From NCBI RefSeq assembly GCF_028598745.1, contig NZ_JAQRFK010000027.1, positions 1 through 40,780 of the forward strand: DNA of 40,780 nt, in the 5' to 3' direction. The notes under the pieces were generated by a model. The model worked only from the letters and a program-made list of their open reading frames with translations, ran no database searches and was not told where the DNA came from. This stretch comes from Xenorhabdus sp. IM139775. GTDB lineage: Bacteria; Pseudomonadota; Gammaproteobacteria; Enterobacterales; Enterobacteriaceae. Position 1 is the stretch's first letter. Each line of letters starts with the position of its first letter. Below are positions 25,223 through 35,609 of the stretch, in pieces. The translations under genes were made by a program, and so were the position numbers.

Positions 25223-27937
25223 CTAAACCCCCAATCCCATCATTTGCATTAATTTCTGAGCCTGACGAATAGCATCCTGTCGGTGGGTAATCCCCATTTT
25301 CTGATACAAATTACGGATATGGGTTTTGATCGTGGTCGCGGCGACATCTAATTCAGCCGCAATTTGATCGTTACTGTAGCCAGAATAAATCAGTCCCAAC
25401 ACCTGCCATTCACGTTGGGTGAGTGGACTATTGCGGATAAGCTCAGGCACATCAGGATGAGTGAGTAATTGTTCTACAAAGGTTTCGTCAAAATGGGCAA
25501 ATTTATGTCGGTGCTGCCGGTTGATTTCCCGGAGAATACGTTGAGCCCTGTGCTGTTCCATCTCAGGCAAGATATTGAGTTGAATAAGCTGGCGCAGTTG
25601 CAAAGCCATCAACTCACCTTCAATCACAAAATGACTGATAAACCCTGTTTGGTTAGCCAAATTCAAGGCTTCCATCAAAACATCCTGCGCCTGTGCCTTG
25701 CGTCCAAGCTGCCAGTAAAGCAAATTACACAGCAACAGATTACGATTTAAATCGCTGACCAATGCCAATCTTCTTGCATATTCATTCAATTTTTCCAAGA
25801 TAGATCCCGCCTCCTCATACTGACCCAGTAAGATTTTGGCTCGCGCAATATTTCGCCATTGATTTTGATTGAAGTGATTACAAAAACTTTCTGGCCGTTC
25901 TGCCTGTGCCAGCCATTGAGACAACGCACTGCTGTCTTCCAAAGCCTGCCAAATAATAACCCGCAACTTGTCCGTATTCGTCCGCCAATCACGGTGATAT
26001 TGCCCATTACTCAGTAAATTTTCACAACGGGTCAAATAACGGCGGGCGTTATCAATATCCCCCCGAACCAAAGAACATTTCGCCAATTGGGTGAGACACT
26101 GTAATTGCTGTTGTGGCTGATAATTAGCCAACACGTCTAACCCCAGGCGGGCTGCCTCTTCCGACTCATCAATACGAGCCCAACACCACAAAAGTTGTGA
26201 GCGAATCCTCAACAGGAACTCATGCATCGGTAACTGCTCCAGATGCTGCTCCCGTATTAAATCAAAAGCATGGGTCTGGGTGTCATGAGCCGCCTGCAAA
26301 TAACCTTGCGCCAGTAAAATTTCACTTTGTTGCAACAACGCCCATAAAGCATAGTGATAAACATGGCAAAGGCGGGCGAGTTGCTCCGTTTGTTTCATTA
26401 ATGCCAATGCATCGGCCAATTGACCATTGCAATGCAAGACTTCCCCTTTCACTGACATCGCCACAATGCGGCCATATTGATTGTCCGGCAGAAGAGCCGC
26501 CAGTGCCTTTTCCGCCAACGCATCAGCATCAGCCGGACGCCCATCATTCATCGCCACTTGGGCTCTCAGGGCATCAAACTCTGCCAGCAACTCCGGCTCG
26601 ATGGTAATTTGCTTCTGTTTCAGTGATTGCTCTGCCTGATTCAATAACGCATTCACCTCATAGTAGCGATGCTGACTTTGTGCCAGCCACGCTTGCAACA
26701 GTACCAAACGAGGGCTTTCCAACAGTTGTTCATACGGCAGGGCATTCATGCACTCTCCCAATAGGGAAAGCTTGCTGTGGTTAAACAGCTCCCAAGCATG
26801 TTGCAGCAAAATATCCCGCAGCAGACTGGTATCTCCCGCAGCCAAGGCGTGATGGATAGCCTCCCCCGGATATCCCTGCATCAGCCAGCCTTTCACGGCG
26901 GCCCTATGCAATTCGGGTAATTTGGCGGCCATTTCCCATTGGCAGCGTTGACGCAGAAATGAAGCAAACAAAGGATGAAAGCAGAACCACTCACCTGAAT
27001 CGTCCATTCGTTGAATAAACAACCCCTGACGTTCAATATCTTCCAGACGATGCTGGCCATTCTCCTCTCCCGTCAGGCAAACAATCAGCCCATCATTCAT
27101 GGAGCGCAGAATAGAGCTATGCAGCAAGAAATCCCGCGTCGCCTGATCCACCCGATTTAACACCTCATCCACAAGGTAATCCGCAAGATGGCTGGCATTA
27201 ATCCCCGCAAGACGCTTGGCTGACATTTCAGTTGTATTGCCCGATTGGCGGGCAGAAAGGGCAATCAGCTGCAAAGCCGTTGCCCATCCGGCCACATCAT
27301 TGCATAGCTGTTTGCAGTGCTCAGCATCCAATGGATTCACTAACCGCTTGGCAAAAAATTGCTGGGTTTCCTGATAATCAAACGCCAGTTGCTGGCTATC
27401 GATTTCCAATAACTGTTCACGCACGCGCAGGTTGGCAATCCCTAACGAGGGCAAATGGCGTGATAAAACCACCAACGTTAAATTTTCGGGTTGGTGGCGG
27501 AGGAAAAAGCGCATGGCGTCATGAATAAGTTCATTGACGATCAGGTGATAGTCATCAATGACCAGAAAGACCGGTTGCTGCCATTCGTTAAGCTCAATAA
27601 ACAATTGCGCAAACAGGGCCGGTAAATTGGCATATTGGTGTTTCTGGGCCAATACCTCACTTTTCACGCAGTGCCCCTGCGTTGCCTGCTGAATGGCCGC
27701 AATCAAATAGCTGGCGAAACGCTCTGGCTGATTGTCACTATCATCAAGGGAATACCAGCCTAGGTGCGCCTGATCAGCCGCCCATTGTGACATCAAGGTT
27801 GTTTTGCCATATCCAGCGGGACTGGTTATCAATACCAGTCGATCATTCTGAATTTCATTGAACTTTTCTAACAGGCGTTCCCGCATGACCATATTATTGA
27901 GTCGAAGAGGGCGACTGAGTTTCGATGGGATAAGCAT
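25223..27937 (-). CDS. malT: Transcriptional activator of the maltose regulon
   Basis: MalT is the ATP- and maltotriose-dependent activator of mal promoters (STAND class). From ATG 27937 the protein has 904 residues (E. coli 901) and starts [14 protein letters not shown] as the family does. GGGGAG lies just upstream. The P-loop SPAGYGKTT is at about residues 39-47 and LVIDDYHLI is the Walker B region. Helical repeats fill the middle as the maltotriose-binding part. The C-terminus is a LuxR-type helix-turn-helix ([18 protein letters not shown], then [15 protein letters not shown]). It is divergent from malPQ, as in E. coli, and no frame damage is seen. Confidence 0.97.
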   Translation of the reverse strand: MLIPSKLSRPLRLNNMVMRERLLEKFNEIQNDRLVLITSPAGYGKTTLMSQWAADQAHLGWYSLDDSDNQPERFASYLIAAIQQATQGHCVKSEVLAQKHQYANLPALFAQLFIELNEWQQPVFLVIDDYHLIVNELIHDAMRFFLRHQPENLTLVVLSRHLPSLGIANLRVREQLLEIDSQQLAFDYQETQQFFAKRLVNPLDAEHCKQLCNDVAGWATALQLIALSARQSGNTTEMSAKRLAGINASHLADYLVDEVLNRVDQATRDFLLHSSILRSMNDGLIVCLTGEENGQHRLEDIERQGLFIQRMDDSGEWFCFHPLFASFLRQRCQWEMAAKLPELHRAAVKGWLMQGYPGEAIHHALAAGDTSLLRDILLQHAWELFNHSKLSLLGECMNALPYEQLLESPRLVLLQAWLAQSQHRYYEVNALLNQAEQSLKQKQITIEPELLAEFDALRAQVAMNDGRPADADALAEKALAALLPDNQYGRIVAMSVKGEVLHCNGQLADALALMKQTEQLARLCHVYHYALWALLQQSEILLAQGYLQAAHDTQTHAFDLIREQHLEQLPMHEFLLRIRSQLLWCWARIDESEEAARLGLDVLANYQPQQQLQCLTQLAKCSLVRGDIDNARRYLTRCENLLSNGQYHRDWRTNTDKLRVIIWQALEDSSALSQWLAQAERPESFCNHFNQNQWRNIARAKILLGQYEEAGSILEKLNEYARRLALVSDLNRNLLLCNLLYWQLGRKAQAQDVLMEALNLANQTGFISHFVIEGELMALQLRQLIQLNILPEMEQHRAQRILREINRQHRHKFAHFDETFVEQLLTHPDVPELIRNSPLTQREWQVLGLIYSGYSNDQIAAELDVAATTIKTHIRNLYQKMGITHRQDAIRQAQKLMQMMGLGV

Positions 27938-28020
27938 TAATTTTCTCCCCTCACATGCAATCAATAAAAGCAATGAATAAAACTGATACCTGAATTCTGT
28001 CTGACACGATTAAGTCGCTT

Positions 28021-28084
28021 ACACCGTTTGCTGTGAACACCGTTTGCTATGAATATCATTCGCAGTGAACACCATTCGCATTCA
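28021..28084. repeat. Four 16-bp tandem repeats in the malT leader region
   Basis: Four adjacent 16-bp units at 28021-28036, 28037-28052, 28053-28068 and 28069-28084 have the consensus ACACCGTTYGCWGTGA. The first two differ at one base. They lie 84-147 bp upstream of the malT start, in the malT-malP control region. Confidence 0.85.
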
Positions 28085-28241
28085 TTAATGTCCACCAAAT
28101 GTAGAGAAATGCCCACTTTTTGCAAACAAGTTGATTAATTTCATTGTGTTAAATTGCACCCTGTCACATTCTTTGATTGCAATCTTTCTATTTCTCTTAT
28201 GAAATTGCGGAAAAGCTCGAAAGAAATAGCTACGCCCTGAT

Positions 28242-28274
28242 GCTCCTCCCCGCGAATATTTTCACGGGATGATG
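28242..28274. promoter_or_regulatory. Two MalT boxes upstream of malP
   Basis: The minus strand of 28242-28251 reads GGGGAGGAGC (9 of 10 against GGGGAKGAGG). The plus strand of 28265-28274 reads CGGGATGATG (8 of 10). They lie 80-113 bp before the malP ATG, as expected for MalT activation. Confidence 0.65.
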
Positions 28275-28354
28275 TTTCCCACGCCACTAACCTTCAGCAT
28301 ATCCCTTTAAATAATTCCCCCAATTTTCCTCAGTTAGTGACAGGATGCGACATC

Positions 28355-30784
28355 ATGGAACTATCCACATTAAATACAAACCCGAAACTCAATAAAGCCT
28401 TATTTCAGGCGGCGATCACACGTCAGTGGCAATCTTTTGGCCTGAACTCAGCTCAGGAAATGACACCACATCAGTGGTGGCAGGCGATGAGTGCAGCCGT
28501 ATCTGAATTACTTCCCCTCTCCACTCAGCAAAACGATGCCAATCCATCGCCTGACCACCAGCGCCATGTGAACTATATTTCGATGGAATTTCTGATAGGC
28601 CGGCTGACAGCCAATAACTTATTGAATCTTGGCTGGTATGACGATATTCAGTCTTATCTGGCAGAAGATGGCCTGATCCTGAGTGACTTGCTGGAAGAAG
28701 AAACTGATCCGGCATTGGGCAATGGTGGACTGGGCAGATTAGCGGCCTGTTTTCTCGATTCAATGGCGACGCTCAATCAACCCGCTACAGGATATGGCCT
28801 TAATTATCAATATGGCCTCTTCCGCCAATCGTTCAAACAGGGTCAACAAATTGAGGCACCCGATAATTGGGAACGCGAGTCCTATCCGTGGTTTCGCCAT
28901 AACGCACAATTAAAAGTCAACGTCGGTTTTGGCGGCGAAATCATGACCACTGCCGAGGGCCATGAAACTTGGGCGCCTGCATTCACTCTGATTGGCGAAG
29001 CATGGGATTTACCCGTACTTGGCTATAACAATGGGGTGACTCAACCGCTTCGATTGTGGCAAGCCACATACGACAGCCCCTTTGATCTGTCACTTTTCAA
29101 TGACGGGCAGTTCCTGCACGCGGAACAGCAAGGGATTGAAGCCGCCAGCCTGACCAAAGTGCTCTACCCGAATGATAATCATCAGGCCGGTAAGCGTCTG
29201 CGCCTGATGCAACAATATTTTCAGTGTGCCTGTGCCGTGGCTGACATTTTGCGCCGCCACCAACAAGCAGGGCGTAAAATAGAAGAACTCGCCCAATACG
29301 AAGTTATCCAGCTTAACGACACGCATCCAACCATCGCGATCCCTGAAATGATACGCCTTCTGCTTGATGAGCATCAGTTAAGTTGGGAATCCGCATGGGA
29401 AATCACAAGAAAAACGTTCGCCTATACCAACCATACCTTACTGCCAGAGGGCTTAGAGCGTTGGGATGAACAACTGATGAGTGAGCTTCTGCCACGTCAT
29501 CACCGCATCATTCAGGAAATCAACCAGCGCTTTAAAAAAACCGTGGATCAAGTCTGGCCTGATAACCAACAAGTTTGGGGGAAATTGGCAGTTATCCATG
29601 ACAATCAAGTCAGAATGGCTAACCTTTGTGTTGTCGCCTGCTTTGCCGTCAACGGGGTTGCAGCCCTGCATTCCTCTTTGATCGTGACAGATCTATTCCC
29701 TGAATATCATCAATTGTGGCCAACTAAATTCCACAACGTGACTAATGGTGTGACACCACGCCGTTGGTTGAAACAGTGTAACCCCGCACTCTCTTCATTA
29801 ATTGACCAAACATTAGATCATGAATGGGTGAATGATCTTGCCGCCCTGCAACAACTCGAACCTTACGCTGACGATCCTGCTTTCCGTGAAACCTATCGAA
29901 CCGTTAAGCAAGACAATAAAATTCGCCTGTCCAACTATGTCAATAAGGTCATGGGACTCAAAATTGATCCCCATGCGATTTTCGATATCCAGATAAAACG
30001 TCTGCATGAATACAAGCGTCAGCATCTGAACCTGCTCCATATTTTGTCACTTTATCGGCAAATTCAGGAAAACCCGGCTTTGGATATCCATCCCCGTGTT
30101 TTCTTATTCGGTGCCAAAGCGGCTCCCGGCTACTATCTGGCGAAAAATATCATCGCTGCCATCAATCATGCCGCCGATAAGATCAACCATGACCCGATTG
30201 TTCGTGATCGACTCAAAATTGCTTTTATCCCCGATTACAATGTTTCCGCAGCGGAACTGATGATACCAGCAGCCGATGTGTCAGAACAAATCTCTACGGC
30301 GGGCAAAGAAGCCTCCGGTACAGGTAATATGAAACTGGCCTTAAACGGCGCATTGACCATCGGAACGCTGGATGGCGCGAATGTCGAAATCGCCGAACAC
30401 GTTGGCAACGACCATATCTTTATCTTCGGCAAGACCGTGGAAGAGGCTAAGGCGTTATTTAACAGTGGCTATAATCCACAACATATCCTTCAACAGGATC
30501 ATCATCTCAAAGATATCCTCGACTCCCTCGCCAAAGGTGAACTCAGTCACGGAGATACGCACGCCTTTGATCTCCTGCTACATAGCCTGACTGACGGAGG
30601 TGACCCTTATTTAGTCCTGGCTGATTTTGCCTCTTACTGCCACGCCCATCAGCAAATTGACTCTCGATATCGCGACACTGAAGGCTGGACGCGCAGTACT
30701 GTACTCAATACCGCCCGAATGGGTCATTTTAGTTCTGACCGCGCCATTCAGGATTATCAACAACGCATCTGGCGAACCAAATAG
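28355..30784 (+). CDS. malP: Maltodextrin phosphorylase
   Basis: MalP releases glucose-1-phosphate from the non-reducing end of maltodextrins using phosphate. The 809-residue protein (E. coli 797) keeps family blocks [31 protein letters not shown]-like (here with [15 protein letters not shown]), [16 protein letters not shown] and [20 protein letters not shown]. The PLP lysine is in [21 protein letters not shown] prefer ATG 28355 to GTG 28337, because AGGA at 28342-28345 lies 9 nt before the ATG. It is the first gene of malPQ, 9 bp ahead of malQ, and follows MalT boxes. Confidence 0.96.
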   Translation: MELSTLNTNPKLNKALFQAAITRQWQSFGLNSAQEMTPHQWWQAMSAAVSELLPLSTQQNDANPSPDHQRHVNYISMEFLIGRLTANNLLNLGWYDDIQSYLAEDGLILSDLLEEETDPALGNGGLGRLAACFLDSMATLNQPATGYGLNYQYGLFRQSFKQGQQIEAPDNWERESYPWFRHNAQLKVNVGFGGEIMTTAEGHETWAPAFTLIGEAWDLPVLGYNNGVTQPLRLWQATYDSPFDLSLFNDGQFLHAEQQGIEAASLTKVLYPNDNHQAGKRLRLMQQYFQCACAVADILRRHQQAGRKIEELAQYEVIQLNDTHPTIAIPEMIRLLLDEHQLSWESAWEITRKTFAYTNHTLLPEGLERWDEQLMSELLPRHHRIIQEINQRFKKTVDQVWPDNQQVWGKLAVIHDNQVRMANLCVVACFAVNGVAALHSSLIVTDLFPEYHQLWPTKFHNVTNGVTPRRWLKQCNPALSSLIDQTLDHEWVNDLAALQQLEPYADDPAFRETYRTVKQDNKIRLSNYVNKVMGLKIDPHAIFDIQIKRLHEYKRQHLNLLHILSLYRQIQENPALDIHPRVFLFGAKAAPGYYLAKNIIAAINHAADKINHDPIVRDRLKIAFIPDYNVSAAELMIPAADVSEQISTAGKEASGTGNMKLALNGALTIGTLDGANVEIAEHVGNDHIFIFGKTVEEAKALFNSGYNPQHILQQDHHLKDILDSLAKGELSHGDTHAFDLLLHSLTDGGDPYLVLADFASYCHAHQQIDSRYRDTEGWTRSTVLNTARMGHFSSDRAIQDYQQRIWRTK

Positions 30785-30793
30785 GGATTGAGT

Positions 30794-32929
30794 ATGGAAA
30801 ATAAATGCCTCAATGATTTGGCAACTGAGGCCGGCATTGCCAGCGAATACATTAATGCCTATGGAAAACCCCAGGCGATCCCTGCCGAAACCAGGCATCG
30901 AATATTGGAAGCCATGAGTGCAGATATACCGGTCGGGAGGCCGGTTTCTCATCTACAGGCCGCCTCTTTACCTAATGTTAAAGTGGTTATTCAGGGACAA
31001 ATAGCGACTCTGCCTCTGGAGGAGACAAATCATTACCAGTGGCAGATACAGACTGAGCAAGGGGAAATCCTTCATGGTCACTGCCAGCATCAACTGACTT
31101 TGCCGGCCAACCTCCCCTTGGGATACCACACACTGGACTTAATATCGAAAACTCACTCTCAGCAATACTCCATACCACTGATTGTTGCTCCCGAACGTTG
31201 TTACGAGCCAGATGCCATCACACGTGGAGAAAAACTTTGGGGTGCCTGCGTTCAGCTTTATACCTTACGCTCAGAAAATAACTGGGGAATTGGTGATTTT
31301 GGCGATCTGAAATATATGCTGCAAGAACTGGCACAGCGTGGTGGCGCTTTTATTGGTCTGAACCCTCTTCATGCCATATATCCTGCCATGCCTGAAAATG
31401 CCAGCCCTTACAGCCCATCTTCCCGCCACTGGCTCAATATCATTTATATTGCCGTCAATCAGGTAGAAGATTTTAATCATAGCGCTGAAGCACAAGCGTG
31501 GTGGCACTCAACACAAACGCAGCTCAAACTCCAGCAAGCCCGCCAAGCCGAATGGGTCGATTACACCACAGTAATGACACTAAAAATGACCGCATTGCGT
31601 CTGGCTTATCCGCAATTCGAGCGCCGATCTGCCGATGATCCACAACAAATCGCTTTCCGACAATTTGTCACCCAAGGCGGCAAGGATCTTTATTCTCAAG
31701 CTGCTTATGATGCCCTGCACCATCAGCTATATGAGGAAAATAGTGCTTATTGGGGTTGGCCTATATGGCCGGAAGAATACCGTGAACCAGAGGGCGATAC
31801 GGTTAAGTCTTTCTGTCATTCACACCCACAAGAGATAGCGTTTTTCCTTTGGTTGCAATGGCTGGCAGACACTCAGCTTGCCGAATGCTTCACGACCAGC
31901 CAAACCCATCACATGCCGATTGGCATTTACCGTGATCTTGCCGTCGGTGTTGCACAAGGGGGAGCAGAAACCTGGTGTAGCCGAAGTATCTATTGCACTA
32001 AAGCCTCTGTAGGCGCGCCTCCCGATATTCTGGGACCCTTGGGGCAAAACTGGGGGCTTCCGCCCATGAACCCCCATGTATTAAAAGCCCAAGCCTATCA
32101 ACCCTTCATTGAATTGCTGCGTAGCAATATGCGCCATTGCGGTGCATTGCGGATCGATCATGTGATGGCGTTACTCAGACTCTGGTGGATACCACAAGGA
32201 GAAACCGCCGATAAAGGCGTTTATGTTCATTATCCGGTTGACGATCTGTTGGCGATATTGGCCTTGGAAAGCCAGCGCAACCATTGTCTGGTAATAGGCG
32301 AAGATTTGGGAATTGTACCGGAAGAAATTGTTGGTAAATTACGAGATAGCGGTGTTTATTCCTATAAGGTATTTTATTTTGAACGCAATCAGCAAGGTGA
32401 ATACCATTCTCCCGATGAATATCCTGCGCAAGCAATGGCAACGATTACGACCCATGACTTACCTACCTTACGTGGATTCTGGCAAAATCAAGATCTCACC
32501 TTAGGAGAAGCCATCGGCTTATACCCTGATAAAGCGCTTCTTGCCGATTTATATTCGGAACGCAAACGCAGCAAGCAAGCATTACTGACCAGTTTAAATC
32601 GTCATGGCTATTTATCAGAAGAGTTGCTCGGGCCGGATACCCTCTCCTCATTGCAAGGATCAGTATCACTGGCACAAACTGAACCTCCGATGTCAAACGA
32701 GATAAATCAAAGCATACATCGCTATATAGCCCGTAGTACTAGTGCTTTATTAGGATTACAACCTGAAGACTGGCTGGATATGGAACGTCCCGTTAATATT
32801 CCTGGTACAACAGAAGAATATCCAAACTGGCGACGAAAACTTTCTACCACATTGGAAACGATGTTTGCAGACACCCATATCAACCACTTGTTACAAACAG
32901 TTGGCGAATGCCGAAAGCAGGGTTCTTAA
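30794..32929 (+). CDS. malQ: 4-alpha-glucanotransferase (amylomaltase)
   Basis: MalQ transfers glucan units between maltodextrins, releasing glucose and lengthening chains for MalP. The 711-residue protein (E. coli 694) is a GH77 TIM barrel. The nucleophile is the Asp of LRIDHVMALLRLWW, the acid/base the Glu of VIGEDLGIVP, and the stabilising Asp is in TTHDLPTLRG. Other markers are YSPSSRHWLN, SVGAPPDILGPLGQNWGLPP and the end LGLQPEDWLDMERPVNIPGT. ATG 30794 is preferred to TTG 30788 because AGGG (30783-30786) is then 7 nt away. It is co-transcribed with malP. Confidence 0.96.
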   Translation: MENKCLNDLATEAGIASEYINAYGKPQAIPAETRHRILEAMSADIPVGRPVSHLQAASLPNVKVVIQGQIATLPLEETNHYQWQIQTEQGEILHGHCQHQLTLPANLPLGYHTLDLISKTHSQQYSIPLIVAPERCYEPDAITRGEKLWGACVQLYTLRSENNWGIGDFGDLKYMLQELAQRGGAFIGLNPLHAIYPAMPENASPYSPSSRHWLNIIYIAVNQVEDFNHSAEAQAWWHSTQTQLKLQQARQAEWVDYTTVMTLKMTALRLAYPQFERRSADDPQQIAFRQFVTQGGKDLYSQAAYDALHHQLYEENSAYWGWPIWPEEYREPEGDTVKSFCHSHPQEIAFFLWLQWLADTQLAECFTTSQTHHMPIGIYRDLAVGVAQGGAETWCSRSIYCTKASVGAPPDILGPLGQNWGLPPMNPHVLKAQAYQPFIELLRSNMRHCGALRIDHVMALLRLWWIPQGETADKGVYVHYPVDDLLAILALESQRNHCLVIGEDLGIVPEEIVGKLRDSGVYSYKVFYFERNQQGEYHSPDEYPAQAMATITTHDLPTLRGFWQNQDLTLGEAIGLYPDKALLADLYSERKRSKQALLTSLNRHGYLSEELLGPDTLSSLQGSVSLAQTEPPMSNEINQSIHRYIARSTSALLGLQPEDWLDMERPVNIPGTTEEYPNWRRKLSTTLETMFADTHINHLLQTVGECRKQGS

Positions 32930-32954
32930 CTTTTTATAACTGACTGAACCACCG

Positions 32955-33010
32955 GTATACTCGCCGTACTTCAAGATATATTGACTATCTCCCCGCGATG
33001 CGGGGAGATA
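32955..33010 (+). repeat. Partial enterobacterial repeat with ATCTCCCC hairpin
   Basis: GTATACTCGCCGTACTTCAA (32956-32975) resembles the start of the dispersed repeat also seen at the right end of the window. It is followed by an 11-bp stem TATCTCCCCGC / GCGGGGAGATA (32986-32996, 33000-33010). The copy lies between the convergent malQ and malG and may act as a transcript end. Confidence 0.6.
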
Positions 33011-33024
33011 AAGAAAAATACCCA

Positions 33025-33051
33025 CCCAATCATATGGCATACATGATTGGG
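33025..33051 (-). terminator. Terminator of malEFG
   Basis: CCCAATCAT (33025-33033) and ATGATTGGG (33043-33051) form a 9-bp stem with a 9-nt loop, 8 bp after the malG stop. On the minus strand it is followed by TGGGTATTTTTCTTT, typical of an intrinsic terminator. Confidence 0.75.
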
Positions 33052-33058
33052 AAGAAGA

Positions 33059-33949
33059 TCAACCTTTCACGCCTCCCGATGTCAATCCACCCACCAACCA
33101 ACGTTGAGCCAGTAAGAAAATCAACGTGATAGGAATAGCAGAAAGTACAGCCGCAGCGGCAAAATCGCCCCAGAGATAATTCTGTGGGTGTAGATATTGC
33201 TGCATTCCCACAGCTAATGTGTAATTGTCCACATCACGTAATAACAGTGATGCAACAGGAACCTCGGTAATCACACCAATAAACGACAGAATAAATACCA
33301 CCGCCAATATAGGCACAGAGAGCGGCAGCAGTATCAAACGGAAAATTTGCCACGATGTCGCGCCATCCAACATGGCGGCTTCTTCCAGAGAGCGATCTAT
33401 CGTTTCGAAGTAACCTTTTATCGTCCATACATGTAAAGCGATTCCGCCCAGATAAGCAAAAATCACACCGCCGTGGGTATTGAGGCCAAGGAAAGGAATA
33501 TATTCTCCCAATCGGTCAAACAAGGCATAGAGTGCCACCAGAGAAAGTACCGGAGGGAACATCTGAAAAATCAACATTCCTTTCAGTAAGGGGGCTTTTC
33601 CACGAAAACGCATACGGGCAAATGCATAAGCACACGTCGTTGATAATGTCACAATGCCAGTGGCAGTAATGAAAGCAACCTTGACCGAGTTCCAAAGCCA
33701 CTGCATGACCGGAAATGGTGGGAGTACGACATGCCCATCAGAAGATTCGACACGATAACCCAATGCCAACTTCCAGTGTTCCCATGAAATAGTGTCTGGG
33801 ATCAGGTTACCCGTAGCAAAATTACCCGGACGCAAAGAGATAGCAATTACCATCAGCAGAGGAAACAAAATCAGGCCAATAAAAGCCAGCATGAATATAT
33901 GTGTTCCCCATACCCGCCATCGTTGCGATTTAGGTTGTACCATTGCCAT
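33059..33949 (-). CDS. malG: Maltose ABC transporter permease MalG
   Basis: MalG is one of the two inner-membrane permease subunits of MalFGK2. The 296-residue protein equals E. coli MalG in length and starts MAMVQPKSQ. It has six hydrophobic helices and the cytoplasmic EAA loop [20 protein letters not shown], which docks on MalK. The C-terminus ([10 protein letters not shown]) is that of the family; in E. coli this tail reaches into the MalE binding site. It follows malF by 12 bp and is the last gene of malEFG. Confidence 0.97.
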   Translation of the reverse strand: MAMVQPKSQRWRVWGTHIFMLAFIGLILFPLLMVIAISLRPGNFATGNLIPDTISWEHWKLALGYRVESSDGHVVLPPFPVMQWLWNSVKVAFITATGIVTLSTTCAYAFARMRFRGKAPLLKGMLIFQMFPPVLSLVALYALFDRLGEYIPFLGLNTHGGVIFAYLGGIALHVWTIKGYFETIDRSLEEAAMLDGATSWQIFRLILLPLSVPILAVVFILSFIGVITEVPVASLLLRDVDNYTLAVGMQQYLHPQNYLWGDFAAAAVLSAIPITLIFLLAQRWLVGGLTSGGVKG

Positions 33950-33961
33950 CTTCCTTCCTCC

Positions 33962-35518
33962 TTAATCAAATTTCATGCGGGTGGTTTTCAAATTGATGAT
34001 GGCTAGTGCACCTACCAACAAGAAAATCAATGTTGCAATGGCTGCCGCCAGACCAAATTCCTGCCCACCCCCGCCTTCAAAGGCAATACGATAGGTATAG
34101 CTCACCAAAAGATCGGTATGACCTGCGGGTGTCGTTGTACCAATATGATCAGGTTTACCGTTGGTTAGCAGTTGAATCAGGACAAAGTTATTAAAATTGA
34201 AAGCAAAGCTGGCAATCATCAACGGCGTCAATGGCTTAATCAATGACGGAAACGTAATTTTGGTGAAATTCTGCCATGGCCCTGCGCCATCAAGCGCCGA
34301 TGCCTCATAAAGATCATCTGGGATAGATTTCAGCAACCCCATGCAAAGAATCATCATATAGGGATAGCCCAACCACGTATTGACAATAATCAGCATGGTT
34401 CGAGCCAGTGTCGGATCGGTAAACCAATCCGGTTTAAGACCAAACAGCCCATTGAGTACCAGATTAATTTCACCGAAACTTTGGTTGAATAATCCTTTGA
34501 AAATCAGAATGGAGATAAACGAAGGAACAGCATAAGGCAAGATAAGCAATACTCGGTAAATCGCTCGTCCCTTAAGCGCTTCCCACTGTACAATGCAAGC
34601 GAGGATCATCCCCAGAGCAACTGTCAGTACGACGGTTAGCAGAGAGAAAACCACTGTCCAGATAAAAATGGACAGAAAAGGTTTTTGAATACCCTCATCC
34701 TGTATCACCCGCAGGAAATTTTTCCAACCAATAGAAACCGTGAATCCAGGGCTTAGCGTTTCTTTAGCCCATTCCCCTTCCGCATTAATAGATTGATAGA
34801 ACCCTGTATCCCTATTCGGTCGATATTGTATGCCAGTTTGGCCATTGGTCAGTGTAACCCCATCTTCATCAAGGGAATAAAGCGGGTTTATCGCTGAGAA
34901 CTGACGTAAGGAACTCATTCTCAGTTTACTGCCATCAGGAAGAACGGCGACCAATTGATTCAATGTCTGCCGATGCTGAGTAATGGTACGCAATGCTGCG
35001 GCATTGCCTTCAAGTTTTTGCTCCTGTTCATGCAGAGGCAGGACAATTTCCTCCGTTCCCGCTAGAGAAAAAGGCTCAGATATCAATAAATGGGTACTCT
35101 CCGGTACACTTAGTGCCAAAACCCACTGGTCAGATACAGGATAAAGTTTGAAATTAAATGGTTCCCCTGTCTGGTAATGGCGGCTCATTAATACCGTTTG
35201 AGCACGTTCAAACGTCAATTGGTTAGTATTGCTATAGTTTGTAAAAGCGATAGCAATTGTGCAGATAAGCGGAAACAGGATAAACAGACTTATTCCAGCA
35301 ATTCCAGGGTAGGTATAGCGCCAGACATACGCTTTCCGGTTGGAAAAAACATAGATGCCGCTTCCCAGTAATACCAGTGTTAACATAGCAAACAGGTATT
35401 CTCCCTGTGCATACATCAGCACAACCAAATAACCTGTAAAAAGTAGGCAAAAACCTACAGCAAACCATTTCAGGGCAGGATGCTGCCACCATACTATTTT
35501 TCTTAATGTCGCTGACAT
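33962..35518 (-). CDS. malF: Maltose ABC transporter permease MalF
   Basis: MalF is the larger permease subunit and holds the maltose site in the membrane. From ATG 35518 it has 518 residues (E. coli 514). Helices 1-3 are followed by the large periplasmic P2 loop (about residues 90-270) that contacts MalE, then five more helices with the EAA loop YEASALDGAGPWQNFTK. I prefer ATG 35518 to the upstream 35542 because AGGA lies 8 nt ahead and the N-terminus then matches the family better. A strong hairpin separates it from malE. Confidence 0.96.
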   Translation of the reverse strand: MSATLRKIVWWQHPALKWFAVGFCLLFTGYLVVLMYAQGEYLFAMLTLVLLGSGIYVFSNRKAYVWRYTYPGIAGISLFILFPLICTIAIAFTNYSNTNQLTFERAQTVLMSRHYQTGEPFNFKLYPVSDQWVLALSVPESTHLLISEPFSLAGTEEIVLPLHEQEQKLEGNAAALRTITQHRQTLNQLVAVLPDGSKLRMSSLRQFSAINPLYSLDEDGVTLTNGQTGIQYRPNRDTGFYQSINAEGEWAKETLSPGFTVSIGWKNFLRVIQDEGIQKPFLSIFIWTVVFSLLTVVLTVALGMILACIVQWEALKGRAIYRVLLILPYAVPSFISILIFKGLFNQSFGEINLVLNGLFGLKPDWFTDPTLARTMLIIVNTWLGYPYMMILCMGLLKSIPDDLYEASALDGAGPWQNFTKITFPSLIKPLTPLMIASFAFNFNNFVLIQLLTNGKPDHIGTTTPAGHTDLLVSYTYRIAFEGGGGQEFGLAAAIATLIFLLVGALAIINLKTTRMKFD

Positions 35519-35577
35519 CTTGCACGTCCTGTTACCAATCATTGTGATGATTCAGAACCAATCACAATAAGGTGCGA

Positions 35578-35600
35578 AGGCTCCTGGAGATCAGGAGCCT
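35578..35600 (-). terminator. Hairpin between malE and malF
   Basis: AGGCTCCTG (35578-35586) and CAGGAGCCT (35592-35600) form a perfect 9-bp stem with a 5-nt loop, 10 bp after the malE stop and about 60 bp before malF. There is no T-run after it on the minus strand, so it is more likely a 3'-end stabiliser or partial terminator that keeps malE expression above malFG. REP sequences play that part in E. coli. Confidence 0.7.
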
Positions 35601-35609
35601 GTCATTCGT

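Larger units (their letters stand above)
27938..28354. promoter_or_regulatory. Divergent control region malT / malPQ
   Basis: The 417 bp hold no gene. From left to right: the malT leader, the 16-bp tandem repeats (28021-28084), a possible CRP site TGTGT-N6-GCACC (28145-28160, 7 of 10 consensus bases), and two MalT boxes near malP. In E. coli malT needs CRP, and malPQ needs MalT. Confidence 0.6.

Noticed and set aside
26197-26607. 136-codon open frame opposite malT
   Set aside because: Lies wholly inside the intact malT gene, rich in Pro and His as expected of a shadow frame, with no start signals.
27938-27973. A 12-residue N-terminal extension of MalT
   Set aside because: GGGGAG lies inside this stretch and points to ATG 27937, where the family sequence begins.
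28021-28084. CRISPR-like array
   Set aside because: The 16-bp units are directly adjacent with no spacers, and there are no cas genes in the window.
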